Origin: Hyposmocoma kahamanoa
Lineage: Eukaryota > Arthropoda > Insecta > Lepidoptera > Cosmopterigidae
Direction: 5' to 3'
DNA length: 64,000 nucleotides
Assembly: GCF_003589595.1 (NCBI RefSeq)
Contig: NW_020654051.1
Span: 9,384,930-9,448,929, forward strand
A program made the translations under genes and the position numbers. Below, piece after piece: positions 44,831 to 56,799 of this stretch. Under the pieces are notes generated by a model, which worked only from the letters and a program-made list of their open reading frames with translations, was not told the origin of the DNA and ran no database searches. Numbering within the stretch: the first letter of the stretch is position 1; each line of letters starts with the position of its first letter.

Positions 44831-47800
44831 CTAGTGGCGGTCGCGATCGCGGGAGCGCCGGCGGGAACGTTCGTGTGGCGACCCTAGCATTACACAAAGC
44901 ATAACTACTCAGTGTTAATTTGCATCGAAGAAAAATAAAAAAAAGTATAGCTATGAACAAGAATTCTTGTGAAGTAAAAACCAATAATATCCTATATTTT
45001 TCACTGTTAGACATCTTGTGTACTTACGTCTCTCCTTGCGATGCTTGCGATCGCGGTCACGGTCCCGTTCGCGGTCACGATCGCGGTCCCGTTCGCGGTC
45101 GCGGTCACGATCCTTCTCCCCACCGCGATCCTTCTCGTCGCGGTTTGACCTGCCATGTAGAACAACATCTTTAAATACCATGCAAATGTAAAGAAAAAAA
45201 TTTTAAAAGATCTGTTACATTTTTGGGGCTGATTGCACCCAAACAATAAACTTTTATTATGTAAACCCCTTAGTAAATACACATGCACATTGAAATGTGA
45301 AAGCAGAGTTGAGTATTTTTCTGCTATTTCTTGGGATCTTGGTTTGTACCGTTGTTCATATTAATGGATAGAATTAACTCTTTAATAATCTCGAGACATA
45401 TAGGTAACGAGTTTTATAAACTTACCGATGACGCTCCCTATCTCTATCCCGCTCTCTCTCGCGGTCGCGCTCCCGGTCTCGTTCCATACGCTCCCTATCC
45501 CGCCGGTCAGACCCAAGACCGCCGCCACGGGAATTACGCTCCCGCTCTCGTTCCTCACGACGCTTGCGTTCTTTCTCTTGCTGCTCTTTCTCGCGAGCTT
45601 CACTCATCTCTTCGTAAGCTTGACGAAGTTTAAAATACCTATACACAAAATAAAAATGTTTTTCATGAACAATAACAAAGCCAAAATGATTACAATAGGA
45701 TATACTTTATGGGTTTCGCTTGTGTTGACATTACTAGGCAAGGAGATCTATTTCATTTGTTAGTTGTCATACACTGTTTTTTAACTGGAACAGTTTGGAA
45801 TAATTTGAAAAATAGTGCTAAATCTGCTATGATTCCGGTTTTCGCTTGACTGTCCCAATTAAAAATAAACGCAATATAGATTATTCAACAATTAAAAACA
45901 ATAAAATCCTGTTCTATTTAAAATTTAAATTTAAGTAATGATAACTCATAATAAGTCCATCAATTTCTTCTGTTGTTGAAGTGACAAACATTTATGTGTT
46001 AGATATCTTACCCCACATGTTGTTTTCCTGATAAATGATCGTCAATGCGTTGCTGAGCGTCTCCTACTATAAGGAATGCTCCACATACAGGACACACTTC
46101 CATCTGCTTCTCTTGGGCTGCAGCCAGCTCTGCTGTCATGGACCAGTGGCTATAAACCAGATCAAAATAAAGAGTAATGCACTTGTGTACAGAAAAACCA
46201 CCATTCATGTACACTGTTGCCCCTGCTCCATTGCACCCCAACACTATGCATGTAAGGTATACTTTGTATGTAAGGTCACTTTTGAATGCTTATTTTTTAA
46301 CTGAGATTGCTTATTATTGCTGAGACTGCTTATTAATGAAGAAAGAACACATGGGCTGGATCATATGACAAACATTAGACTTTGCACTTGCAACTACTTG
46401 AATTGTATTTGTAAGTAGCCATAGGTGTTCAAATACTGATGCATGTCATTAGCTTAACTTAACTTAAACACGGCACCTTGTAAATATTATACTAAGTCTC
46501 AAAATACACTAGAAGTACAGCAGTGTGTTTTGCAATATGAGTATTTGCTAACAAACAATGCACATCTAAAAAATGAACATAAAGTAAATTCTTATCTAAA
46601 TCATTCATCCTTTTTCTTACCTGTTTTCCTGTTGCTTAATTAGCTGCTCTTTTTCTTCCTTAAGTCTGTCACACAGTTTCATCAGTCCTTGAGCCTGTTC
46701 CACATCTCCTCGTGTCCCAGCCTCCTCTGCTTCTTGCATTAAACCTGTGATTTTTTCAGCAAGAAGTTTTACCTGGAACAAGTTATTTGGTTTTTTAAAG
46801 AAAATCTTAACACTATAGAATTCGTTCATCTGTTGAATGGTCTCATGTGAAATTCCAGCCCATTACCTGTTCCTGATTTTTTTCAGTTTGAGCTGGTGTC
46901 ATTGGTGGTCCTTCTGGTTTTGAGTTCATCAATTCCAATCTTTGTTTGCCTTTCTGAATTTTTCCTTAAACAAAAAACATTCTTTAGATATTTCAAATTA
47001 TATCATAACAATAATTGCTAACAAACAAATAAAGAATGCCTACTAATGATTGCAATATGGCCCATAAAAGGCATGGAATGGCATAATCCGTCAACTTAAT
47101 CAAACTGCATTTATTATTATTATTATTATTATTGGGGTGGCTTCATTCTGAGCCTATGTATCCCCTCATCACTGCGATCATTGACTGATCTATTGTGCTC
47201 ACCACTAATTGCAGAGCCTTTCCTGGCTCTGACAGATTAAATGTCCTCTGGTTGTGGCATTTGCCTTTCCAGGATGGAACTTCGAACGCCCATCTGGAGG
47301 TAGCATTGGGTGAGTAGATGAACAGGAGTTTCATCTGCCTTGTGGCAGAATCTACAATCTCTATTCTTTCTCTGCCCGATATTTGACATGTGCTTGTTCA
47401 TCTTATAAGTTAGTTTCATCACACTGCATGTTATTAAGTTAGAGTTAAGTCACAGTTTTTCCACTCAAGAATGTATAAAAGCAATTATTTGGATCAAAGA
47501 AACATTTACTCACTCTCTACATCGCCGATCATGTGTCGGCAAAATCTAAGGAACTCCTCAACATACTGTGCCTTCTTATAAGTTGAATCTGCCCTCTCAA
47601 ACAGGTCTTTGACCTCATCGTCGTGGACTTTGGGGCACGCACCGAGGTCAGCTCTTGTGTTGACGAATAAATCGTGGGGACAGAATTTCACCATATAATA
47701 TTTACAGTACTGAAAACAAACACGTTAATCATAAATTGTGTATAATTACGCTTTAATATCATTCTACATCGACAAGCTTTAAGTATAAAATATGAAAGAA

Positions 47801-48043
47801 AGCTTAAAACAATGCTAACTGCAAGCCTCGGGCAAGATTTTAAAATATTAGAATCTTTGCAAAATATATTCGATATACCATACAGAAGCATGGATTATTA
47901 ATGCATGTGCCGTGAATCGTTTGATTTGATATACCTACCTCGGGATCTTCCCAGTTAGGTTTCTTAATTTTTTCATTGGGGTTACTGTTGCGATGTCTGC
48001 CCATCAGCTCGTCTAGCAATTGTGCGGCTGCTAGCACCGCCAT
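44831..48043 (-). CDS. LUC7L3: LUC7L3-like U1 snRNP splicing factor
   Basis: Eight exons: 48,043-47,939; 47,709-47,514; 46,964-46,867; 46,772-46,621; 46,149-46,012; 45,638-45,426; 45,149-45,028; 44,883-44,831. All junctions are GT-AG and keep frame, giving 358 residues. LUC7 proteins associate with U1 snRNP in the nucleus and influence 5' splice-site choice. Exon 1 starts MAVLAAAQLLDELMGRHRN; a CCCH finger follows (C37, C45, C60, H64). A coiled-coil linker spans about residues 100-183. The second, C2H2-type finger (C203, C206, H222, H228) has 'CGAFLIVGDAQQRIDDHL', characteristic of the LUC7L3 branch. The C-terminus is RD/RE-rich with few serines and shorter than in vertebrates. Intron 2 contains a LINE relic (47,120-47,440). 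Confidence 0.95.
47115..47445 (-). pseudogene. Non-LTR retrotransposon zinc-knuckle tail in LUC7L3 intron 2
   Basis: In the same orientation as the gene, the frame at 47,422-47,237 reads 'KLTYKMNKHMSNIGQRKNRD' followed by 'CRFCHKADETPVHLLTQC'. This resembles the C-terminal CCHC segment of R1/I-like LINE proteins (pattern 'L..HL..IG....-C..C...-ET..HLL..C'). An (att)n tract at 47,112-47,132 could belong to the element tail. Only about 330 bp is left. Confidence 0.65.
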
Positions 48044-48462
48044 CTTTTAAGATTATTTACACTACCCGCCTATTCACAAACTAGTCAAACTATTTGATTA
48101 TGGTCGTATAGTACTACTTATAAATTAAACTAAATAACTTAATATTTTTGTAAAATCACAAGCATGTAAAACCATCCGACATTTTTACATTTGATTGAAC
48201 GAATGAAATGACTGAACCAACAAATAATTGATGAACGAATAGTGAGAAAGATTACGCAACATTTTTATTTGGATACACGCACAAGAGTCATAATCATAAT
48301 TCATTCATCATCTTTACCGTGTAAGGGAGTCAGCACACTTATCGACATGAAATCGGATTCACTGCAATCGCAAAAAGCTATATTATGTGCATGTAATATG
48401 AGTGTAAAAGAAGTTTCACTTCCGTTCAGCGAAAGGCACCGTCTTTTCCGCTCTCATTACTT

Positions 48463-49012
48463 GGGCATAAACCTGATACCTGCATGGCAGTCCGCCGCGC
48501 AGCAAGAGATTTCTCACACACTATCCTGCCTGTATAGCCCACGTATGGAGTCTCGCAGGACGCATTGCAGGATTGCAGGATGGCTTGCACGCTGCTACTA
48601 CATCCATATCCTGCAATACGCGGTGGTCGACAGGGCGGACGCAATACAAGATAATGAATGCCCCCTTTAACACAATCATTCGTCAAATAACAGTAATACA
48701 GTAAGTTTCACGTAATGGATATTTTTTGCGGAAAAATTTCTGAAAAATTGAAAAATATAATTCGACGGCTCATATTATGTTCTTCGTTTCGAAATATATT
48801 TTGAAGTTTTATTTAGCGTCAAATATAAAATAAAATTGTGCAACTACAAACAAGTTAAATGGGGCATTCATTATCCTGCATTACAGTCCACCTATGCCGC
48901 CCGCCGTGTAATGCAGAATTATAAATGTCGACAGCGTGGATTATACGTAGAATAGCGTGTGAGCAGTCTCATGTCAGAGCGGCGGATTGCCATGCAGGTT
49001 GTGAATGGGCCG
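48463..49012. mobile_element. Foldback element, ~200-bp arms
   Basis: The left arm (48,463-48,671) and right arm (48,854-49,012) are imperfect reverse complements. Outer 'cctgcatggcagtccgccg' matches inverted 'cggcggattgccatgcagg'; inner 'gataatgaatgcccc' matches 'ggggcattcattatc'. About 180 bp of AT-rich sequence separates them. A plus-strand frame of 142 codons across it is an artefact. Confidence 0.8.
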
Positions 49013-49717
49013 GTTTAGAGAAAAACGAGATTTAAAACTATTGGACAGCAGCGAAAACATTTTTAAAATTTTTGACAGTTGTCAACGTCAAATGGAAAAA
49101 CATTGAAAGATATCCGGAAAATAAATTCTTTTTAAAAATATGACTTTTTCAAAATGGAAATTTTTTCACGACCTAACATCAAATAATAAAACTCAACAAG
49201 GAATATTATTAACTTCAAAGTTACAATTAAGTAGTATAATATGAGAATAATTAATAATTTTAGCTTTGTGTGAACAATGTTCTGTAGAGAAATATCAAAC
49301 TATAACTAAACCCATGACATCAGTAATATATCACGTATGTTCAATAGAACATACTTCTAACTAAATATTTTATTTCTCTCTCTATTATTAGAAATTGTGC
49401 GGTGAATTTTAACTGTTCTACACCACTACTCGTACTCAAAATCGATGACGTATCCAAAATTTATGAATAAGAATACAATGAATGAAAAAGACTATAGTAA
49501 AAAGTTCACACTAATTATTTTAAATAAAATAATGAATTGTTTTGCACTTGTATTTCTCTTCGCACAAAGGGGACATGTGACTCGAAAGAAAAAGTCAATT
49601 AGCGTGGGAGTAGCGCATTGCACTGTAAATTTAAGTTATAGGGCCTCAAAGCTGCCAAATATACTAAAATCAGTCAATGTGTCGGTAAACGTAATCATTA
49701 AGAGCTTATGTACACGT

Positions 49718-50050
49718 ATTTTATACGCACCGACGACGACGCGCAGATAACGTGCGTAGCGCAGTGGAATACCTATATAAGCTTCTTGGTTCCATCGCGA
49801 TTTTTGTGTGGGTTTCAATCGATTCAAACGCACGTAAAACGCGACACAGGCGCGCGTGCTAAGCGCGTTTAAATCGATTCAAACGCGCACAAACAAAAAT
49901 CGCGTTCGTGTTTTTTGTGCGTTTGAATCGATACAAACGCACAATCTGCCTTTTGAGCGTCTATGGCCGTAAACGCGCATTCGTGAAACGCGCGTCAACA
50001 GCGCTCATCGGAGCGTATTCAATACGCCATGGCTTTTATCGTCGTCGGCT
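49718..50050. mobile_element. CpG-rich palindromic element upstream of CHMP6
   Basis: Contains repeated 'cgtttaaatcgattcaaacg' and 'cgtttgaatcgatacaaacg' palindromes and 'cgcattcgtgaaacgcgcg', closely like the 'cgcgttcgtgaaacgcgc' blocks of the 42.3-kb element. Ends near 'ccgacgacgacg' on the left and 'cgtcgtcgg' on the right, which are inverted. It lies about 270 bp upstream of the CHMP6 start codon. Probably a related MITE family. Confidence 0.7.
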
Positions 50051-50322
50051 AGCAATCGTATCACATTGTTACTTTTATGCCGAACTGCAAATCCATCCCT
50101 TGAGACGCTTGTTCACCTGTTTCATTCATTCTTAGATGATCTGTCAATGTCATACTTAGTCATTCACCGTTCAGTTTTGATTAGTTTTGATAAATAAATG
50201 TGTTCACGAAAACTCGTAATTCATGATTTATCATATATTTCCTGTGCAAATAGACTTATATTATATGTAACTATAAGTTTGTCCACATCTAGACTAGTAA
50301 GAAATTTGTGTTCAGTGCAATA

Positions 50323-52329
50323 ATGGGAGGGTTATTTGGTAAACACAAAAAACCGCCGAGCAGAATAACCGAGCAAGATAAGGCAGTGTTGCAGTTGAAA
50401 CAACAACGAGATAAACTAAAACAATACCAGAAGAGGATAGAAATAAACTTAGAGAAAGACCGACAGTTAGCAAAGAAGCTACTGAACGATGGTAAAAGAG
50501 ACAAAGCTAAACTTCTACTGAAAAAGAAAAGATATCAAGAACAACTCCTACAGAATACAGACGCGCAGTTAGAAAAGTTAGAACAGCTTACTCACGACCT
50601 TGAGTTTGCTCAAATTGAAGTTCAAGTACGTATCATCCCATTACACCATACCCTACCCAACCATGTATTGTGTAATATGTTATTACACAGGGTTGTTTTT
50701 AATTAACCTGTAATCTCTTAACACGGCTTTTTTATAACTAAAATTAATATTTTGGTTCTATAATCATCTTATTTAAGAGCTAGGCTCTTGTCAGTTGTAG
50801 CCTTCTCCACTCCTCACGGTTCATAGCCAGTTCTTTGACATCTCTATAGCATTACACTTTGATCTTCTTTTTTATTTGTTCTTTATACGCCATTCTTGGT
50901 TTTCCTCTCTTTCTTTTCCATTATATCCTCCCCTCAATTATCACTCTCACATTCGTCATTACAAATGTCCAAACATTTTCCCCCGTCTCCTCTCTATTGT
51001 ATTCAAAAGACTTCTCTCCTCCCCTACCCTTTCCAAAACTTCCTCATTTGATCTCTTTTCAATCCATTTTATTTTTTCCATTCTCCTCCAGCACCACGTT
51101 TTTCAAATGACTCTAATCTCTCTCAGTGTTTTTTATTATGGAAACCCTGTTTTGTTATTGCCATTGCAGTCTTTAAGTCAGTGGTACATTTGGAATCTTC
51201 TGTGATAACACTACCAAGATATTAGAAAAAATGGTACCTGTTCTACTGGAATGTCATTTATTTTGATGGGTGTAATTTTGGAAGGATGTTTTGCAGTTAC
51301 TAATACTTTGGTCTTATTTTTGTTAATTGTCACAAAAATTTTGTTCTATGAGTCACAAACATGTGTGGACATCTTAATTCGTTTATTGACAGGAACAGCA
51401 TTTAAACAGCATTTACTGTAAAATGAAATATCAGAATATTATAGTACATCAAACCAACTATGGGCTCAACAGTGCGATTTCCAAGTGCTTTCTGTGTAGT
51501 CGCCTCCTATTGCTTCTCCATAGAGAAGTATCAACAACATACTGACAAAGTTCAATGATTTACATTGAACATTTTCTATGAATCAATGTAAGCACTACAG
51601 CACAAAGAAAACTAGTGCCATGTTAGCCAAAGGGCTAACAAACATACATCAGTCACAATGTGTAACAAGAGCTACCAAAACTTTGCTACAAATTGCAACA
51701 AAAGTTGTTATGAGACCCAGTATGTTAAATGCTCCGGTCCCAAATATTTAAATAAAACATTATTAAATATATTATTATAGTAATTAGATATTATATTAAA
51801 TTTAGTTATTTATATTATTACATAATATTTAATTATTAGTAATATTATATTATTAAATAGATATTACATTATTAATAATATTAACTATTTACTGTCATTT
51901 TCATTGCATTCTCTACTTTTTGAATTATCGTTTGTAGAGGTTTGTTTGCATAGATTAATATTAAACATATGTTTTAATTTTTAATTGCGCTCTTCGGATT
52001 TGCACAATTTTTTTTTATATTTGCAGGTACTTGATGGCCTGAAAACTGGAAATGAAGCATTGAAGAAGGTTCACGAAATCCTGAATGTAGATGAAATAGA
52101 AAAGATTCTGGATGAAACAAGAGAAAGTATTGATAAACAAAGAGAAATTGATGAACTCATATCTGGTCAACTAACAGAGGAGGATGAAGAGGCTGTGGAA
52201 GCAGAACTCGAAGAGATCCTTGATATCCAAGATAAGCTGCCAGAGGTGCCTACAGATAAGCTGCCAGAAGTGCAGAAAGAAAAGGCTAAGAAAGAGAAGG
52301 AAAAACGTATTGCCATGGAAGCCTCATAA
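50323..52329 (+). CDS. CHMP6: CHMP6 / Vps20, ESCRT-III subunit
   Basis: Two exons, 50,323-50,625 and 52,027-52,329, with GTACGT donor and TTGCAG acceptor, phase 0; 201 residues, the same length as vertebrate CHMP6. Vps20/CHMP6 links ESCRT-II to ESCRT-III on endosomal membranes and nucleates Snf7/CHMP4 filaments for vesicle budding and scission. Visible features: MGGLFGKHKK, with Gly2 in an N-myristoylation context; 'RITEQDKAVLQLKQQRDKLK' and the basic helices of the Snf7 domain (about 10-100); 'ILDETRESIDKQREIDELIS' (about 128-147); acidic residues 152-165; and a MIM2-type 'LPEVPTDKLPEV' (172-183) that binds the VPS4 MIT domain. Start is the first ATG before Gly2. A poly(A) signal AATAAA lies at 52,362-52,367. 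The 1.4-kb intron holds a reversed LINE relic. Confidence 0.96.
50775..51310 (-). pseudogene. LINE C-terminal remnant inside the CHMP6 intron
   Basis: On the minus strand, frames read 'IKINDIPVEQV' and 'WCWRRMEKIKWIEKRSNEEV', then 'GEERSLLNTIERRRGKM' and 'YRDVKELAMNREEWRRLQLT' before a stop near 50,785. These blocks come in this order in the C-terminal third of a common insect endonuclease/reverse transcriptase LINE. Deletions and frameshifts interrupt it. It is antisense to CHMP6. Confidence 0.8.
51311..52026. other. CHMP6 intron, 3' part
   Basis: AT-rich intronic sequence with a very AT-rich stretch at 51,775-51,900. A 15-mer 'acatacatcagtcac' at about 51,641 recurs near 9,006, hinting at a shared old repeat. 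The polypyrimidine-rich end leads to the acceptor at 52,025-52,026. Confidence 0.5.
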
Positions 52330-52369
52330 TTCTATAATATTGTCATTATAAATAGATTAAGAATAAATT

Positions 52370-52915
52370 GTACCTATATTTTTAGATAAATTGTTTTTCT
52401 TGACTGTAAATTATTGCTAACCCCTTTGTTAATTTGTCTTTACTTTTTTCACTCCCTTTTGGCTTATTAATTTCAGTACGCAGTATTACAATATTTTCCC
52501 TACAATAACGTTAACGCATTTGATATTCGACGATACCGCCGCCGCGCCCCGGCCGCCCGTGCAAGTACTTACACTGTCATACGCAGATAGGCAAGGGTTG
52601 TAAAAAATGGAGAAAAGGATGATTATTATAATGTGATCATTTATTATCAATAATTTTACTTATCATTATACATAAAATAATTATTAAATATTACATAACT
52701 ATTTTAGTATGGTAAGATTTACAAGTGTTCAACTGCCAAATATTTACGCTACATTATTTTTAGATGTGTTCCGTTTTCTATTATTAAATTTAACTAATAG
52801 GGTATTCGCATTCCGATCAATAAGAATGGGGAAAACATTAGGTTCTATTCCCACTAGTTCAGTTGTCAAAAAACTTGTTCGTCCCGTCATTTGATGTTAT
52901 AAAAAATAAAAAAAG
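52370..52915. other. Spacer downstream of CHMP6
   Basis: Nothing coding recognised. Contains a small GC-rich patch ('accgccgccgcgccccggcc', about 52,535-52,555) and, at 52,860-52,910, the reversed 5' end of repeat family D. Confidence 0.45.
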
Positions 52916-52919
52916 TTAC

Positions 52920-53279
52920 AAGCCACCCGAGCGTCTACGTATTTAGCAGTAAACCCTCAACTTTCTGGGAAAACCCCAAATTGGATTCCTTATGACGTAT
53001 TGGTGACATTTGATCAGACTCTTGGCACTATGGGCTTTCAAAGGAGCGGAAATTGCTCCACGATTTACTAAACGACATGGTCAATGAGTGCGGTTTGAGC
53101 ACAAGTGACATCAAAACCTCTATAGTGAAACATCTGTCTGGGCCAGATACTGCTTTCATAGAAAATAATGACAATTTGCTTCAATACGTGTATGGTCCTA
53201 GAGCAGGAATGCTAGAACTTCGGCGTTCCTACTACAAACCACCTTCCAAGTGTATGCGTGCTGCTTTGCATTTTACACA
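52920..53279 (+). pseudogene. Probable 5' part of the DIRS-type element
   Basis: The frame at 53,053-53,279 reads 'LLHDLLNDMVNECGL...LLQYVYGPRAGMLELRRSYYKP' and is cut off exactly at the TTAA where a piggyBac element begins. The 3' part of a DIRS-type element resumes directly after the other TTAA at 55,303. The position and the 'PRA...L.RRS.Y.P' flavour fit the first (gag-like) open frame of that retrotransposon, but I do not recognise the domain with certainty. Another frame upstream is broken. Confidence 0.45.
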
Positions 53280-55303
53280 TTAACCTTTTGACGACAAAAG
53301 TTAATCTACCCACAAAAAATATAATTTTAATCTTTTAAGTTTTCGCTTTATATGCTTTTCGTTCTTAGATGTACCTTCACTCTTTTTTATTGTTTTGACA
53401 TTTCATCACTAAATTATTTCATTCCACAAATTAGCTGCTAAGTAAAGGTTTACGAGTTTCTGTAGAAGATATCTTTGCAGTATCGTAAATACGCGAATCA
53501 GTGTCTATCAGGTCACCTTTTGTGCTGAACAAATTATCTGGTAAGTGAATAACTGTTTTATGAGCATGTAATTTCATTACTGAGACACTTGTGCGTCGCT
53601 AATACCCAAAAATGTATGGGGACACCTGTGTCCCTGTGGTCCGGAAGAGTTGTATTCGACACCAAAACTCGTGACTTTATAAAATAATTTTTGTACTTTT
53701 TCTATAGTTACTGATATTTTTTATCATAGATCATGATACGGAAAACTCGTGAAATCTTCGAACTCAATGAGGAGTCTGTTCGTCAAATTTTGTTGGCCGA
53801 TAATAGTGACGAAGAAGACGCATTGCAACTTAATGAAAATGTCAACCAAGGGGCTGCGTATGTGGAAATTGAGGATTGTGTGGCTCAGCCTCAAGTACCA
53901 AAAACGTTGCAGTTACCTCAGTCTTCAACATCGACTGCAGAACCCACTCTAGACGATAACCGTAACAACCAAGTTATTTTCAAATGGAACCAGCGAACAT
54001 AATAATTGTACCCAACATTTTTTGTGATATGGAATATGACTTTGGGAACGTGCAAATTGCTACCTACTGAAATGGATGCAGATTCATTGACGCCTATTGA
54101 AATTTTCCAATCCGTTACTAAATTTTATATCTTGATCAAACATATAGTGACGGAGTCTACGCATTTTGCTGAGTTACGCTCAGCAAAATGGTCGTGAATT
54201 TACAATCACCAAAGAAGAGATGAAAGCCTTTTTAGGCATAAACTTGATTATGGGCTATCACATATTGCCATCTATTAGGTATTATTAATCTACGAAACCA
54301 GATATGGGCGTACCTTACATATCAAATGTCATGTCAAGAACCCGATTTGAAGATATACGCCGTAACTTACACTTCTGTAACAACGAAGAACAGAATAGGA
54401 AAGATGGTCCGAACTATGACAGGGCTCACATAATTAGACCTGTCATCATGTCATGAATGATTTCAATGATTCGTTTCAGAAAGCTATATAATAATACAGT
54501 TACTCAGTCTGTTGATGAGCATAATATAAAATTCAAAGGACATAATGCTATGAAGCAGTACATAAAAAATAAACCAGTGAAATGGGCTTTTTTTTGTGGT
54601 GCAGGTGTGATGCAACAACGGGTTATTCGTTTCAATTTGATTTATATACTGGCAAACGAATTTCTGGTACTGAATATGGATTAGGTGAGTCAATAGTATA
54701 CTTGATACCACGTCTGTATCAAGCATATCACGCAGGTCTCTGAAACGACCGCTGTCTACGCACCAGATGGAGAAAACCGATATTAGGAAGAGATGCGTAA
54801 ACTGCGCCAAAACTAAAAAAGAAAATCGCACACATAATATATGTCTTTCATGTCATGTTAACCTTTGTTACACAAAACAAAGAAACTGCTCTACTGAATA
54901 TCATTCCGCCTGTTTTTTTTATATTTACGCTTGTATAAGTCAAACGAAACTTCAAATTTTATAGAGATCAAAGTACCCTTTTTTCTAAGCTAAAGTGTCT
55001 GGTTTTCCTTATGATTTTTGCCTTAGTCTAATTTTTAACTAAAGTAAATAATAAATAATATTAAAAAACCTATTATTTATCATTGCCAACTCTCATAGTA
55101 CCTGAAAAAAAAAATGCTCATAAATTTACTTAATATCTCCCTTGATGACCATAGGGACACATGTGTTCCTTAAAATTTCGCGTATTTTTGGAAAAAAAAA
55201 AATATTTTCACATCAGACGTGTAACCTTAACCACAAATTAACCATAATCCAGTAATCAAATAATTTTTTTTCGCTCATACTTCTGTGGTCCTGAAAGGGT
55301 TAA
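53280..55303 (+). mobile_element. piggyBac-type element with TTAA ends
   Basis: TTAA at 53,280-53,283 and at 55,300-55,303. The left terminus continues CCTTTTGACGAC and the right (reversed) CCCTTTCAGGACCAC, imperfect inverted ends beginning with CC(C)TTT as in piggyBac elements. Sub-terminal 'ggacacctgtgtccctgtgg' (about 53,620) and 'atagggacacatgtgttcct' (about 55,150) are also inverted. A broken transposase lies inside. The element sits within a DIRS-type retrotransposon. Confidence 0.85.
53733..54963 (+). pseudogene. piggyBac transposase, deleted and frameshifted
   Basis: piggyBac transposases excise precisely at TTAA. The acidic N-terminus starts at ATG 53,733. The conserved catalytic domain follows in pieces: 'EMKAFLGINLIMGYHILPSI' (about 54,220-54,280), 'VPYISNVMSRTRFEDIRRNL' (about 54,310-54,370) and 'VDEHNIKFKGHNAMKQYIKN', which includes the first catalytic-region Asp (about 54,510-54,570). 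'FQFDLYTGKRISGTEYGLGE' follows. The remainder of the catalytic core is deleted, and the frame jumps to the cysteine-rich C-terminus 'RKRCVNCAKTKKENRTHNIC' (54,785-54,900). Several frameshifts and stops. Inactive. Confidence 0.9.
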
Positions 55304-55589
55304 TACAATTTTTTCCCCTCTACAAAGGGAACTACAGAAAGATTTGTTAGGTCAGTGACCCCTCCAAATAATACCGATACTTTCTCAACAATCCCATCGT
55401 AACAAAAAGAAACTACCATCCAACTCGTCAGCACCAAAAAATTTTAAGAAGCCCTAAAATCAGGCAAAAATGCAAAGAGCTGATAAAAATAAGAAGCACT
55501 ACGATGCCAGGTCTTCAGCGCCCTCAGGGTGGAAGACAGATATTGACAACCACTGCAACCTTATAGCAGGACGTCTGAAAAGGTTTGGA

Positions 55590-56790
55590 GAGGTGTGGAA
55601 AAGGAAGTTGGCTCCACCGTATATACTAAAGCTCATAGAAAGAATATCTGTTCCATTGACGAAAAGACCACCACTGATATCAAACACGCCCTCAAATCTA
55701 TCTCGTCTGCAGACCCCGCTATCCACCAAAATGGAAACCGAAATAAAGACAATCCAGATCGGTGCTTTAGAGATTTGCCAATCCAAAACCGTATTTTTAT
55801 CCAGAATGTTCCTTGTTCCAAAGATGTAAGACCAGTCTTAAACCTGAAACTGTTAAACAAATTCCTGAAACCGAAACCATTCCGGCTTTTAAATCATCTG
55901 GAAGTCCCAGAATTTCTTTGGATTTCTTTGGGAGAAAGACGATTTTATGGTCAAACTGGATTTATCGGATGCCTACCTGCATCTTCCAATAAAACAGGCC
56001 CATCGCAGATTCTTAGCAATATCCTACAACGACCAGTGTTATCAGATGACTGCATTACCTTTCGGCCTGTCCACAGCCCCGCTATTGTTCGCGTGAGTCA
56101 CAAACTGGATCGCGGCAACCATGAGATCCCAGGAAATCCGCATTATAGCTTACCTCGACGATTTCCTTCTAGCGGGTCAAGACTACAAGCTACTTGTTCG
56201 ACAGAGTTATAAAGTTCCTAATAGACTTGGGCTGGATCATAAATTGCGAGAAGTCTGCGCTAAACGCATCTTAAACACAGGAGTATTTAGGAATTTACTG
56301 GAACACAAAGGACAACATAAAGCTCTTAAATCGTACAAAAATAAAAAGACTGAAGAAGTTATTGAAGGCTACAATCAACAGAAAGACTTGGACGTGGACA
56401 AAAGCGAAGTCATTTTTGGGAAGTCTCGTCTTCGCAAGTTTTGTGGTTCCTCTCGGTCACCTTCATTGCCGCGATATTCAAATAGCTACCAACAAGTTAA
56501 GCATGTGGCTCCCAAATCAAAGACAACATATTCCCAGAGAGGCCACGACCTAACTCGAATGACTGGCAGTAGTGGAAACCTATGCGAGTTTAGATTGCAG
56601 AGAAAAGTCTGCTCTGTTCACAAGTGCCTTCAGTCGGACCTGAAATTTCAAGTTGGCATGGATATTCCCTCCGCCAACTTTAATCCCTCAGATCTTGCAA
56701 CATCTGAACCAAGCTGATAGGCCCTATTAGGACAAAACTTTCTGGAGAGCGGACCTACGAAAAAGAGAGTTAGCACCGCCACTTCAAATA
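55590..56790 (+). pseudogene. DIRS reverse transcriptase and RNase H, broken
   Basis: Copies the retrotransposon RNA into DNA. Pieces from several frames: 'RPVLNLKLLNKFL', then in another frame the active-site A box 'VKLDLSDAYLHLPI', 'MTALPFGLSTAPLLFA' (B box) and 'RIIAYLDDFLLAGQD' (C box, YLDD catalytic pair, 56,145-56,180). These motifs are typical of DIRS-clade reverse transcriptases. The RNase H-like part follows ('KAKSFLGSLVFASFVVPLGH'; 'CREKSALFTS'). At least five frameshifts or stops interrupt it. Confidence 0.88.
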
Positions 56791-56799
56791 AGGAATCTT

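Larger units (their letters stand above)
48050..50320. promoter_or_regulatory. Divergent intergenic region of LUC7L3 and CHMP6
   Basis: The start codons of LUC7L3 (48,043, minus) and CHMP6 (50,323, plus) point away from each other across 2.3 kb, so promoters of both must lie here. I cannot identify a TATA box or initiator with confidence. The middle is occupied by a foldback element (48,463-49,012) and a CpG-rich palindromic element (49,718-50,050). Confidence 0.5.

Noticed and set aside
44920..45633. Plus-strand frames rich in Arg, Gly, Asp and His, and Leu/Pro
   Set aside because: They are antisense to the RD-repeat exons of LUC7L3, where the coding direction is fixed by splice sites and zinc fingers.
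48242..48670. 142-codon plus-strand frame
   Set aside because: Lies mostly within the arm of a foldback element and has no domain.
50859..51205. Ser/Phe/Leu-rich plus-strand frames in the CHMP6 intron
   Set aside because: The minus strand of the same region encodes recognisable LINE C-terminal blocks; the plus frames are shadows.
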